A DNA stretch of 64,000 nt from the NCBI RefSeq assembly GCF_015209725.1, contig NZ_CP063656.1, forward strand, positions 2,029,001 to 2,093,000. Reading direction: 5' to 3'. This document shows, one piece after another, positions 16,659 to 25,063 of the stretch. Position 1 is the stretch's first letter. Every line of letters begins with the position of its first letter. The notes under the pieces were generated by a model that saw only the letters and a list, made by a program, of their open reading frames with translations, searched no databases and had not been told where the DNA came from. The DNA comes from Lysobacter ciconiae. Its GTDB lineage: Bacteria > Pseudomonadota > Gammaproteobacteria > Xanthomonadales > Xanthomonadaceae. The translations under genes were made by a program, and so were the position numbers.

Positions 16659-16727
16659 GCGCCTGCCGGGTGCTCCGTCCAGTCGCTCCACGATATTCGC
16701 TTGGTGGACGGAACACCCGGCAGGCGC
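16659..16727. repeat. 23-bp inverted repeat (long hairpin)
   Basis: Arms at 16659-16681 and 16705-16727 (GCGCCTGCCGGGTG... against ...CACCCGGCAGGCGC) match at 22 of 23 positions around a 23-base spacer. It differs in sequence from the 16781 palindrome that follows it. No U-tract, so it is not a standard terminator. Confidence 0.7.
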
Positions 16728-16780
16728 CGCCGATAGGTTGCGGCGGCGGCGGAAGAAATCAAAAGCCGGGGTAGCGGGTA

Positions 16781-16874
16781 CCGGGTGTGGATGCCCTTGG
16801 GTGTGAAGTAAGGGAGGAGGCACCGGCTTCATCGGTGCCGGCGGACATTCATACCCAAGGGCATTCACACCCGG
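16781..16874. repeat. Palindromic intergenic repeat, copy 2
   Basis: 27-bp arms at 16781-16807 and 16848-16874 differ at two positions and share the centre ATGCCCTTGGGTG with the 2831 copy. The core (GAGGAGGCACCGGCTTC...) is the reverse complement of the copy-1 core, so the element is inserted in the other orientation. With the riboswitch and the 16659 hairpin it accounts for most of the gene-free gap 16537-16912. Confidence 0.8.
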
Positions 16875-16912
16875 CGCTCCGTGTGGCGATGGTTCCGGAC
16901 CCGCAAACCGGG

Positions 16913-17674
16913 TCAGCCGGTGACGCGCTGGCGGACGGCTTCGAAGAGGGTGACGCCGGCGGCGACCGAGACGTTCAGGCTTTCGACGCCGGCACCGCCG
17001 TCGGCGCCGGGCATGGGGATGTTGACGAGCTGGTCGCAGTTTTCGCGGGTGAGGCGGCGCAGGCCGTCGCCTTCGCCGCCGAGCACCAGGCCGACGTTGC
17101 CGCGCAGGTCGACGTTGTACAGGCTGCCTTTGGCTTCGCCGGCCAGGCCGTACAGCCAGACGCCGAGTTTCTGCAGGTCGCGCATCGTGCGGGCCAGGTT
17201 GGTGACCGGGATCACGGCGACGCTGTCGGCGGCGCCGGCGGAGGTCTTGCGCACGGTCGCGTTGACCTGCACGGCCTTGTCCTTGGGAAAGATCACCGCG
17301 GTCACGCCGGCGGCGGCGGCGCTGCGCAGGCAGGCGCCGAGGTTGTGCGGGTCCTGCACGCCGTCGAGGATCAGCAGCAACGCGCGGCCTTCGGCGGCGG
17401 TGACGAGGTCTTCCAGTTCGTTCTCGTCCCAGGTTTTCGCCGCTTCATAGCGCGCGACCACGCCCTGGTGGCGCAGGCTGCCGGCGACGCCGGAGAGCGC
17501 CTGCTGGTTGACCCGGCGCACGTCGATGCCGAAGCGGCGGGCGGAGCCTTCGATCTCGGTCAGGCGCGGGTTCTTGCCGCCCGCCTCGATCAGGACCTCG
17601 CGCACATTGTCGGCGTCGTGCTCGATCGCGGCGGCGACGGCGTTGATGCCGGCGATCCATTGTTTCTGGCTCAT
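16913..17674 (-). CDS. rlmB: 23S rRNA (guanosine-2'-O)-methyltransferase, SPOUT family
   Basis: 253 residues from MSQKQWIAGINAV. An N-terminal L30e-like substrate-binding domain is followed by the SpoU knot domain with motif 1 LDGVQDPHNLGACLRSA, motif 2 LVLGGEGDGLRRL and motif 3 ending ESLNVSVAAG. It methylates G2251 (E. coli numbering) in the peptidyl-transferase loop. A longer in-frame start at 17734 exists but places 20 non-conserved residues before the family N-terminus. Confidence 0.92.
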   Translation of the reverse strand: MSQKQWIAGINAVAAAIEHDADNVREVLIEAGGKNPRLTEIEGSARRFGIDVRRVNQQALSGVAGSLRHQGVVARYEAAKTWDENELEDLVTAAEGRALLLILDGVQDPHNLGACLRSAAAAGVTAVIFPKDKAVQVNATVRKTSAGAADSVAVIPVTNLARTMRDLQKLGVWLYGLAGEAKGSLYNVDLRGNVGLVLGGEGDGLRRLTRENCDQLVNIPMPGADGGAGVESLNVSVAAGVTLFEAVRQRVTG

Positions 17675-17756
17675 GGGGGTGGGGAGCGAATGGGGGGCGG
17701 CCATTGTAGGCGGGCGCGTTGACGCCTGCCTCATGCGGGCTGCCTATAGTCCGCCC

Positions 17757-18494
17757 ATGCCCGAGGGTCCTTCGATCGTCATCCTGCGCGAGGCCGCTGC
17801 GAAATTCGCCGGCCGCAGGGTGCTCAGCGTCTCCGGCAACAGCACCCAGGACATCCAGCGCATGCGCAACCTGACGGTGGTCGCGGTGCGCAGCTGGGGC
17901 AAGCATTTCCTGCTGCAGTTTCCGCGCTTCAGCGTGCGCATCCACATGCTGCTGTTCGGCAGCTACCGCATCGACGAGGACAAGGGCACGCCGCCGCGGC
18001 TGTCGCTGGGCTTCAGCAAGGGCGAGGCGCTGAATTTCTACGCCTGTTCGGTGCGCTTCCTGGAAGGCGACCTGGACGATCATTACGAATGGAGCGGCGA
18101 CGTGATGAGCGACGACTGGGACCCGGCCGCCGCGCGCCGCAAGCTCCGTGCGCGGCCGGAGGCGCTGGCGGCCGACGTGCTGCTCGACCAGAACGTGTTT
18201 GCCGGCGTGGGCAACATCATCAAGAACGAAGTGCTGCACCGCATCCGCTTGCACCCCGAGAGCACCGTCGGCGCCCTGCCCGCGCGCAAGCTGGGCCAGC
18301 TGGTCACCCAGGCGCGGGACTACAGCTTCGACTTCTATCACTGGAAGAAGGCCTTCCAGCTGAAGAAGCACTACCAGGTCCACACCAGGACGATCTGCCC
18401 GCGCGACGGAACGCGACTGAGCTACCGCAAGCATCTGGGGGCGGCGCAACGCCGCGCGTTCTGGTGCGACACCTGCCAGCGGTTTTACGGTTAG
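17757..18494 (+). CDS. nei: Fpg/Nei-family DNA glycosylase (endonuclease VIII-like)
   Basis: 245 residues starting MPEGPSI, so Pro2 and Glu3 (the catalytic N-terminus after Met removal) are in place. The helix-two-turn-helix DQNVFAGVGNIIKNEVLHR is present. The C-terminal zinc finger is unusual: it reads ICPRDG...FWCDTCQRF, so the first CxxC pair has Asp at its second position. A His in RKHLG between the two halves might replace it. It should excise oxidised bases and cleave the abasic site. It is divergent from rlmB by 82 bp. Confidence 0.85.
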   Translation: MPEGPSIVILREAAAKFAGRRVLSVSGNSTQDIQRMRNLTVVAVRSWGKHFLLQFPRFSVRIHMLLFGSYRIDEDKGTPPRLSLGFSKGEALNFYACSVRFLEGDLDDHYEWSGDVMSDDWDPAAARRKLRARPEALAADVLLDQNVFAGVGNIIKNEVLHRIRLHPESTVGALPARKLGQLVTQARDYSFDFYHWKKAFQLKKHYQVHTRTICPRDGTRLSYRKHLGAAQRRAFWCDTCQRFYG

Positions 18495-18525
18495 GGTGGC
18501 GGTCGGACCACCGGAGGGAACCAAC

Positions 18526-19665
18526 ATGCTTGTACGCCTGCTCGTCGTCGCCCTGCTGTGGGCCGCCTGCACACCTGTACTCGCGCAGAAGAAAAACCTG
18601 CGCGATCACGGCATCGAAGTGGGCGTGCTGGCGCCCGGCCAGTGGAACGCGATCACCGATGTGCCGGGCGTTGCGGTCGGCCATACAACGCTGCTACGTG
18701 GGAAGAACATCCGCACCGGCGTCACCGCGGTACTGCCGCATGCCGGCAATATCTTCCAGGACAAGGTCCCGGCCGCGGTGTACGTGGGCAACGGTTTCGG
18801 CAAGCTGGCCGGCTCCACCCAGGTCGCCGAGCTCGGCGCGCTGGAGACGCCGATCATCCTGACCAACACTCTTGGCGTGCCGGTCGCGGCAGACGCGCTG
18901 ATCGACCACGCCTTCTCCTATGCCGAGAATGCTGACGTCGGCTCGGTCAACCCGGTGGTCGGGGAAACCAACGACGGTTACCTCAACGACATCCGCGGCC
19001 GCCATGTCACCAAGCGCGACGTGCTGGCGGCGATCAAATCGGCCGCTCGCGGCCACGTCGCCCAGGGCAATGTCGGTGCCGGCACCGGCACGGTCGCATT
19101 TGGCTTCAAGGGCGGCATCGGCACGTCCTCGCGCAAGCTGCCCGGCAACCTGGGCGGGCATACGGTGGGCGTGCTGGTGCAGACCAACTTCGGCGGCGTG
19201 CTGAGCGTGGACGGCGTGTCGATCGGCAAGGCGCTCGGCAAGCACTATCTGAGCGACGCGCTCAACGACTCGCCCGACGGCTCGTGCATGATCATCGTCG
19301 CCACCGACGCGCCGCTGGACGCCCGCAACCTGGAGCGGCTGGCCAAGCGCGCCATGCTCGGCCTGGCCCGGACCGGCGGCATCGCCTCCAACGGCAGCGG
19401 CGACTATGTGATCGCGTTCACGGCCAAAGAGTCGGTGCGTGTGCCGCATGACGCCGACAGCCCGACCCGGCAGCTGACCGTGCTGCGCAACGACGCCATG
19501 TCGCCGTTGTTCATGGCCGCCATCGAGGCGACCGAGGAAGCCATCCTCAACTCGCTTTTCCAGGCCGAAACAACCGTCGGCCGCGATGGCCACGAGGTCA
19601 AAGCGCTGCCGGTGGATGAGGTGCTGGGGATCATGGAGGCGCGGGGGTATCGGGTTTTGCGTTGA
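18526..19665 (+). CDS. P1-family (DmpA-type) aminopeptidase, exported
   Basis: 379 residues. Signal peptide MLVRLLVVALLWAACTPVLA-Q. The Ntn-hydrolase core of the DmpA/P1 peptidases is clear: NAITDVPGVAVGHTTL, VNPVVGETNDGYLND, GNVGAGTGTVAFGFKGG, and the segment ASNGSGDYVIAF that contains the self-processing Ser nucleophile region. Members autocleave into two chains and act on N-terminal D-Ala, Gly or beta-amino acids. Start chosen by the Shine-Dalgarno GGAGGG at 18512-18517. Confidence 0.85.
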   Translation: MLVRLLVVALLWAACTPVLAQKKNLRDHGIEVGVLAPGQWNAITDVPGVAVGHTTLLRGKNIRTGVTAVLPHAGNIFQDKVPAAVYVGNGFGKLAGSTQVAELGALETPIILTNTLGVPVAADALIDHAFSYAENADVGSVNPVVGETNDGYLNDIRGRHVTKRDVLAAIKSAARGHVAQGNVGAGTGTVAFGFKGGIGTSSRKLPGNLGGHTVGVLVQTNFGGVLSVDGVSIGKALGKHYLSDALNDSPDGSCMIIVATDAPLDARNLERLAKRAMLGLARTGGIASNGSGDYVIAFTAKESVRVPHDADSPTRQLTVLRNDAMSPLFMAAIEATEEAILNSLFQAETTVGRDGHEVKALPVDEVLGIMEARGYRVLR

Positions 19666-19725
19666 GCGGGAGCGCCGCATCCAGCGCATCGGCCGGGTTC
19701 GACGGCGTCGCTATCGAAGGAATCG

Positions 19726-20160
19726 CTAGGTTGCCGCACCCAACACCCGCGCCAGCTTGGCGGCTACCCGGTTGAGCTCATCCCTGCTTGCCGGGTCGTC
19801 GAATCCCGGCGGAAGATTCCAGCTGAAACCGTCCCCCACGTGCCTCGGGTTCACATGAATATGGGCATGGAAAACGGTCTGCGATGCGGCAGCGCCGTTG
19901 CACATCACGATGTTGACGCCATCGCAACGGATATCGGTATTGCCATATGACTGGGCAATCTGCTGAGCGACCTTGAACATGTGGCCCGCCGTCGAGGGTG
20001 GCAGGTCGAAGATGTTCACGTGGTGCGCGTTGGGGATGACCAAAGCATGGCCTTCGTTCACGGGCTCGATCGTCAGCAATGCGGTGCACGTGTCGTCGCG
20101 GTAGATGATGCTCGCCGCAGACCTTCCGGAAAGGATTTCGCAAAATATGCAGCTAGACAT
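19726..20160 (-). CDS. HIT-family nucleotide hydrolase
   Basis: 144 residues. Begins CIFCEILSG, the usual start of Hint-like HIT proteins with a CxxC pair, and contains the histidine triad FHAHIHV. Family members hydrolyse nucleoside phosphoramidates or dinucleoside polyphosphates; the natural substrate cannot be told. It is one of two leftward genes that border the accessory stretch. Confidence 0.85.
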   Translation of the reverse strand: MSSCIFCEILSGRSAASIIYRDDTCTALLTIEPVNEGHALVIPNAHHVNIFDLPPSTAGHMFKVAQQIAQSYGNTDIRCDGVNIVMCNGAAASQTVFHAHIHVNPRHVGDGFSWNLPPGFDDPASRDELNRVAAKLARVLGAAT

Positions 20161-20214
20161 GTGCGGTCCCGGGTCATGCCGACGCCACTTTTGGCGTTCG
20201 GATTGAAGCGACGG

Positions 20215-20628
20215 TCAGGCGGCGCACCACAACGCGATGCCGCCAATGGCGAACAGGATCACCCACGCCAGGTGCCTGCCGCGGGTGAAGACCAGGGGCA
20301 GGAAGCCACTCACAAGGAAGGTGGCGCCGATGATATCCAGCATTTCGGAAACTGCGAGGTCTCCGCGACCTGCGTACAGAAGCAGCACGCCGAAGCCGAA
20401 CCACGCGACGGTGGTGATGTGCCAGGCAAAGCGCAGCGTGCGCACGGTGAACTCCGGGCTGCCAAAGAGCTTCGGCATGTCGGCGCGCCGGAACAAGCGC
20501 GCAAGGATGTACTTCTCACCGAGCGCGGAATGGGCGATGCCAAGCGCGACGGAGAGAATGCCGCGAAGTAGAGGAGTGCCGCCATGGCCGCTTACCCATT
20601 CAAGGTCTGAACAATGCACCTGTCCCAC
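20215..20628 (-). CDS. Small integral membrane protein, conserved hypothetical type
   Basis: 137 residues with about four hydrophobic segments (around residues 20-38, 67-86, 90-110 and 118-136). Notable polar residues are a His in LGIAHSALGEKY and another in RFAWHITTVAW, both inside or near helices. I do not recognise a named family. The first 15 residues are uncertain because no ribosome site is obvious. No operon partner is evident. Confidence 0.55.
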   Translation of the reverse strand: MGQVHCSDLEWVSGHGGTPLLRGILSVALGIAHSALGEKYILARLFRRADMPKLFGSPEFTVRTLRFAWHITTVAWFGFGVLLLYAGRGDLAVSEMLDIIGATFLVSGFLPLVFTRGRHLAWVILFAIGGIALWCAA

Positions 20629-20757
20629 GCGACAATAGCCCCGATTGAGCCGGTCATCGCGAGGATTGCTGACCTCGGCGGAATAATTTCACTTCTGTCA
20701 GCGACTGAGCCGGCAATCGACCGCGCAAGCGACTCAGGCGACGCGGAAGATGGAAAC

Positions 20758-22155
20758 TCAGTTCTCGTCCAACACATGCCCGCGCTGTGACTTGAACACG
20801 GCCTCGGCGCCGGGGTGGTTGACCGGGTCGCCGTTGGCGTCGGTGGGATAGCCGAGCTCGTACATCACATCGCTCAGCTTGGCGCCGTCTTCTTCATAGC
20901 CTTCAACAATCGAGTCGATGATCTGATCGCTCAGCATGTCCACGCCGGTACGCGAGCCGCTGGCGGCCGGGCCGCCGCCGGGAAGGCCGGCGATCTTCAA
21001 CGCGCCACCAAAGATGTCGCGGACCATCTCCGCCTGCGCGACCCGGTCGTCGGTCACGGTGCGCACGCCGGCCTCGACCGCGCCCATCAGGTAGCCCAGG
21101 TTGTGGGCATTGGCGTATTGCCCGTCGGCGTCGGTCTCGATGAACCGCGTGGCGGGGTCGCCCTGCAGGTCATCGCCCTTCTGGACCTTGGTGATCAGTT
21201 CACCGACCTGCTCCTCACGACCGGCGGCCAACTGCTCGGTGACGTAGGTGACCAAGGCACTGCCGTCATGGTCCACCACCTCCAGCCGCGCCACGATGGC
21301 GTTCACATCGGTGTTGATCAGCGTGGTCATGGAATTGGCGAGCGTGTCGCGCGCGCCGTCGTTGCGCGAATCCGTGCCTACCTCGAACGGCACCGCACCG
21401 TTGTCGCCGCCGCCCTGGACGACCGCGAGTTTCTCCGAGGCCAGTTCGAACACGTCCGCCTTGACGTTGGGGTCGCTGCTGGATGCGGCCGCGTCAACGA
21501 TGCGGCCTGCCAAGGTGGTGTCGAAGTTGGTGATATTGCCGTTGCGGCTGCTGGTTTCGGCTTGGCCGATGCCGGCCTGCATGACGGAAGCTTGCTGGCT
21601 GTCGCTGAGCGCGTTCCAGGCGTCGTCGAAGTACTCGCCCTCCAAGCTCGCCAGCACCTCCGCCACGGCAAGCGCATCGGGATCGGCAAGCAGCTTGTCG
21701 GTCACGTCATTACGGTGCGTCGGTTCAGGGTCGAAGTGCGCATCACCGGTATTGGTGCGGCCGGCCATGGCCTCGATAAACGCCTGCTTGGCTTCCGGCG
21801 AACCGTGGGTGGCGACCGCCGCGCCCAGTTCACGGATGCTGTCGGGGTTGCCGGAGGCATCGAAGGCCGCAACCATGCGCACCATCTGCTCGGCATCCAG
21901 GCCCTCGGCCAGCTTGTTGAACAAGGTCTGCCGCTCATCCGCGCTGAGGCTGCCCAGACTGCCGTGGATCTCGCCGGCCCAATTCTCCAGTTCCGCATCG
22001 CTCATCCCGGCGATGACGTCGTTGCGCTCGGACGGGCTCAGGTCCGCCAACGTGTTGTTGATGGACTTGAGGTCGCCGTGGGAGACGTCCCAGTCGAAGA
22101 TCCCTTGGGAGAGGCGGTCCTTGATTGAGTTGATGGCGTTGTCTACGGCGCTCAT
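20758..22155 (-). CDS. Acidic helical protein of unknown function
   Basis: 465 residues from MSAVDNAINSIKDRL; an upstream in-frame ATG at 22281 adds 42 unlikely residues. No signal peptide or membrane segment. The N-terminal 120 residues are built of helical pairs such as LSPSERNDVIAGMSD and LSADERQTLFNKLAEGLD. The rest is Asp/Ala-rich with a Gly-rich hinge (LPGGGPAASGSRTG) before a C-terminal ~65-residue segment. Composition (acidic, low Cys, modular) resembles secreted effectors or large cytosolic helical proteins, but no domain was identified and no secretion signal or immunity-type partner is seen. Confidence 0.6.
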   Translation of the reverse strand: MSAVDNAINSIKDRLSQGIFDWDVSHGDLKSINNTLADLSPSERNDVIAGMSDAELENWAGEIHGSLGSLSADERQTLFNKLAEGLDAEQMVRMVAAFDASGNPDSIRELGAAVATHGSPEAKQAFIEAMAGRTNTGDAHFDPEPTHRNDVTDKLLADPDALAVAEVLASLEGEYFDDAWNALSDSQQASVMQAGIGQAETSSRNGNITNFDTTLAGRIVDAAASSSDPNVKADVFELASEKLAVVQGGGDNGAVPFEVGTDSRNDGARDTLANSMTTLINTDVNAIVARLEVVDHDGSALVTYVTEQLAAGREEQVGELITKVQKGDDLQGDPATRFIETDADGQYANAHNLGYLMGAVEAGVRTVTDDRVAQAEMVRDIFGGALKIAGLPGGGPAASGSRTGVDMLSDQIIDSIVEGYEEDGAKLSDVMYELGYPTDANGDPVNHPGAEAVFKSQRGHVLDEN

Positions 22156-22407
22156 GGGAATCACCAGGTGGCGGGGTACACCTCCATCCTCCGCATCGCC
22201 GAGCCGTATGGAAGCTAGGGATGACCCCATGCTGGGGCCATACAGCGCTGGTTGACGGGTGTACTCGTCATCACGATGCATCTTCGTGTCAATGCCTCCG
22301 TCGCAACGACGCCGGGCGTGTGCGTATGGTTCCGCGGCCCTCGTTCACGGTGCCTTGGCGACGCCAACTCCACAGTAGCCAATCCCTGACCCAGCGAGGC
22401 GACGACG

Positions 22408-22830
22408 ATGCTCAAGTCCACTGTTTTCTGCGCCGGCCTGATTTTTGCCGGGAGCGTAGGCGCGCAAGCCGCAAATCTCACCCAGGCGGACGCCCAGGCA
22501 AAGCTCACCGAGGCCGGCTATCAGGAGGTTCGCGACGTTGAAATGGACGACGGGTTCTGGGAGGCGGATGCGCGGCGCGCCGATGGCACCTGGGTGGATG
22601 TTCGCGTGCATCCGGTGAGCGGCAAGGTCTATGCCGAAGACACCACCCCCAAGCTGGACGCGGAAGCTATCAGCAAAAAGCTCAAGGCCGCGGGATACAC
22701 CAACGTGCGCGATATCGATTTCGATGACGGTGTCTGGGAGGTGGACGCGCGGAACAAGGCTGGCGCCAAGGTGGATCTGGCAGTGGATCCGGATGACGGG
22801 TCGGTGTTGTCGGAACGAGAGGATCACTGA
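22408..22830 (+). CDS. Exported protein with two PepSY-like repeats
   Basis: 140 residues. Signal peptide MLKSTVFCAGLIFAGSVGAQ-AANL. The mature part is two copies of one ~55-residue unit: the first has AGYQEVRDVEMDDGFWEADA, the second AGYTNVRDIDFDDGVWEVDA, each ending with a V-D-V/L-x-V-[HD]-P strand. The layout is that of PepSY domains, which often inhibit proteases or act in the cell envelope. Standing alone, its partner is unknown. Confidence 0.7.
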   Translation: MLKSTVFCAGLIFAGSVGAQAANLTQADAQAKLTEAGYQEVRDVEMDDGFWEADARRADGTWVDVRVHPVSGKVYAEDTTPKLDAEAISKKLKAAGYTNVRDIDFDDGVWEVDARNKAGAKVDLAVDPDDGSVLSEREDH

Positions 22831-22922
22831 GATCGAGGACGGCGTGCACCCAGCCGGTCATCGCGACGGTTGCGGACCCTGGGGCGCTCCCAACCCCCGC
22901 CCCATCTGCGACCCATGATCGG

Positions 22923-23654
22923 TCAGGCGTCCGTCGCTTCTGGCCAGAGGAAGTACGCGCCGAATCGGGGACTCACGCGGAGCTCGCCTCCGGCGGCCTT
23001 GCCGGCATCGGTCAGCACCTGCTTGCCGTCCTTCAGCTCCAGGTGGCCTTTGGCGACCATGCGGTCGAGGAAGTCGCCGGTCTTGAGGCCGAGCTTGCGG
23101 GCCAGCTTTGAACTGGTCAGCTTGCCGACGTCGTCGGCGCCGTCCTGATCGGACACCGCGTCAGCGGCCTGCTCCGCTTCCGCCGGCTTTTCTTCGGGCG
23201 GGGTCGCCACCCGCTCCATCGAGATACGCACCTCGTCGCTGATGCGGATGATTCGCTGGGCTTCCTCATACGCCTCGCGATACAGCTCTGCGTCCTCCGA
23301 GCGGCGGATCAGGATGCCCATCTCGTTGTTGTTGACCTGGCTGAACTCGTAGAGGTTGAGGCTGGTGATGATGCACAGCTCCTCATTGAGGTAGCACTTG
23401 GCGTGCAGGTTCTTGCAGAAGCTGGTGCGGATATAGGTCTGCTCGCGCAACCAGCTGATCTCCAGCGGCTGCAACTCGCTCTTTCCGTAAACAATGCGCA
23501 CGTCGATCTTGAGCCGGTTCTTGTCGGCCAGCAGTTCCTTGATGCGGTCGTTGAGTTTCAGATACGGGCTGATGAGGATCAGCCGGTCCTTGGCGTCCTT
23601 GATGAGCTCTTCAAGGAAGTAATTGGTTGCGCTGGTGTTGAGAAACTTGGCCAT
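22923..23654 (-). CDS. PLD-like (HKD-related) protein with C-terminal winged-helix-like part
   Basis: 243 residues. Residues ~1-125 form one phospholipase-D-like domain: ISPYLKLNDRIKELL, then NLHAKCYLNEE with the His-x-Lys pair and Glu in place of the usual Asp, then TSLNLYEFSQVNNNEMGI. An acidic linker (~residues 150-175) leads to a small helical domain (SSKLARKLGLKTGDFLDRM). Single-HKD proteins of this kind act as dimers, often nucleases; lipase activity is not implied. Lower codon bias than the housekeeping genes hints at acquisition. Confidence 0.65.
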   Translation of the reverse strand: MAKFLNTSATNYFLEELIKDAKDRLILISPYLKLNDRIKELLADKNRLKIDVRIVYGKSELQPLEISWLREQTYIRTSFCKNLHAKCYLNEELCIITSLNLYEFSQVNNNEMGILIRRSEDAELYREAYEEAQRIIRISDEVRISMERVATPPEEKPAEAEQAADAVSDQDGADDVGKLTSSKLARKLGLKTGDFLDRMVAKGHLELKDGKQVLTDAGKAAGGELRVSPRFGAYFLWPEATDA

Positions 23655-23677
23655 GACGTTTGCCTGTCAGAGACAGG

Positions 23678-23914
23678 TCACACCTCCCCCGGTCGGCCGG
23701 CGTCGGAAGGCCTTGGCGCCATTGCGGTCCGGTTTGCGGCGAGTTCGGCCGAGATGCGGGCCAGCTCGGCGTTGGTCTTCTTCGATTCGGCGATGATCTC
23801 GGCCAGCTTGTCCTTGGTGCCGAAAATCGCGAACGGCAGGAAGAACCACAGCACCGCGAGAGCGAACGCGAAAATTGTGAATACGAGGCCCAGGCCTCCG
23901 GTCATCATTCCCAT
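23678..23914 (-). CDS. Small membrane protein with coiled-coil tail
   Basis: 78 residues from MGMMTGGLGLVF, chosen because AAGGGG lies six bases upstream. One long hydrophobic segment (about residues 5-28) is followed by a helical stretch with heptad spacing (KDKLAEIIAESKKTNAELA) and a Pro/Arg-rich end. Function unknown. It lies 8 bases after the start region of the PLD-like gene on the same strand, so the two may be expressed together. Confidence 0.55.
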   Translation of the reverse strand: MGMMTGGLGLVFTIFAFALAVLWFFLPFAIFGTKDKLAEIIAESKKTNAELARISAELAANRTAMAPRPSDAGRPGEV

Positions 23915-24062
23915 CTCAATCCCCTTGTAGAAGTCAAAAAATCCCCAGGGCGAGTAGACCACGTATGCCTTTTCGGAGCCATGGCGCCGCGCCGGGATGG
24001 CGCTTTGGGGCTCGAATCACGGCGCAGGTATCGTCCATAGCGACATCAGGGGGGGGAGTTGA

Positions 24063-24176
24063 ATGGCGCGCCGAAGAACCAGTCCACTCGATGAGATCGA
24101 ATCACTGCCGTGGTATGTCGGCGTGACGCTGGGGATCATCGCGTTTGTTTTCAGAAAAGGCACGCCGCCGGCGTAA
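24063..24176 (+). CDS. 37-residue ORF, likely remnant of an Mrr-like membrane-anchored endonuclease gene
   Basis: ATG preceded by a strong G-rich ribosome site (AGGGGGGGGAG). The product begins MARRRTSPLDEIESLPWYVG and continues as one membrane segment, then stops. This resembles the N-terminal anchor of the Mrr-type 'restriction endonuclease' proteins that open with MARRR.TSP...PWW.G, whose nuclease and zinc domains are missing here. The resemblance is from memory of that family. It could also be a genuine small membrane protein. Confidence 0.4.
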   Translation: MARRRTSPLDEIESLPWYVGVTLGIIAFVFRKGTPPA

Positions 24177-24229
24177 CGGCTACTTAAGCCGCGGTCCCGC
24201 CTGTGGTGCCTGGTGACCGCGTCCCATCG

Positions 24230-24607
24230 TCAACCGAGCACATATCCCGCTAGCACCGCCTGGACCTCGTAGATGCTCAGCTTCTTGTTGAAGGTTTTCT
24301 GCACCGGTGTTGCCGTCCCCGAAATCCAGATCTTCAGCTCCGCATCCAGATCGAAGCTGCCTGCGGTCTCGACGCTGAAGTGGGTGATACTTTTGTACGG
24401 GATCGAGTGGTATTCGACCTTGCTGCCGGTCAGTCCCTGCTTGTCCACCATGACCAGCCGCTTGTTGGTGAAGACAAAGTAGTCGCGGATGAGCTTGTAG
24501 ACGTGCTCCACCGCCTCGCCTGGCGCGAGCACCTCCGCCAACTCCTGTTCGATCGCGGCATTGTCGATCTTGGATGCGTTGCCGAGCAGGCCATCGAGAA
24601 GTCCCAT
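24230..24607 (-). CDS. Bacterial PH-domain protein (YvbH-like)
   Basis: 125 residues from MGLLDGLLGNASK, with AGGGG upstream of the ATG. The bacterial PH-like fold is recognisable from EAVEHVYKLIRDYFVFTNKR, VEYHSIPYKSITHFSVETAG and FDLDAELKIWISG. These proteins are cytosolic; their binding partner is generally unknown. The first ~20 residues form an amphipathic helix. An upstream in-frame extension of 45 residues to 24742 lacks a ribosome site. Confidence 0.8.
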   Translation of the reverse strand: MGLLDGLLGNASKIDNAAIEQELAEVLAPGEAVEHVYKLIRDYFVFTNKRLVMVDKQGLTGSKVEYHSIPYKSITHFSVETAGSFDLDAELKIWISGTATPVQKTFNKKLSIYEVQAVLAGYVLG

Positions 24608-24704
24608 GATTTCCCCTGTTGTGCGGTCGCCAACCGCGACCTGTGGTTTATACGCCAGCGTGCTTTGCGCCGGTGACCGAGTGCCCCACCCGGCCTTTGC
24701 AGGC

Positions 24705-25007
24705 TTAGAACTTTTCTGCGCCCAAGCTAAGCCATATGCCAATGATCAGGATCGCAGCCACCATGATTCCAAAGAGCACTGCGGATAGCCCGGGTTCCCG
24801 CAGGGACACAAGGCCGGATATCAGGAAGCCGACCGGAAGCAGAAGCAATCTGTTCCCCGCCCAGCGATGCAAGGCTGCGGCATCTTTGACATTCGCATAG
24901 TTAACGACGTTGAGAGGCCGTGAGCTCCCGGCAAAACGAACGGCCAACCCTACTCCGAGAAGTATGGGCACCAATAGCAATTGGACGATTGCAAGCAATG
25001 AAGCCAC
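24705..25007 (-). CDS. Small integral membrane protein
   Basis: 100 residues from GTG. Three hydrophobic segments: about 1-25, 50-68 and 74-95. Between them lies a polar loop NVVNYANVKDAAALHRWAG. No family recognised. It is one of a run of tiny leftward membrane proteins between 23.6 and 25.8 kb whose codon use is less GC3-biased than that of the flanking housekeeping genes. Confidence 0.5.
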   Translation of the reverse strand: MASLLAIVQLLLVPILLGVGLAVRFAGSSRPLNVVNYANVKDAAALHRWAGNRLLLLPVGFLISGLVSLREPGLSAVLFGIMVAAILIIGIWLSLGAEKF

Positions 25008-25063
25008 GCGGTCTACACCTGAGCTGAGCCGCGCCGCGAGGCGGTGTCGGCGTGCGGAAACTT

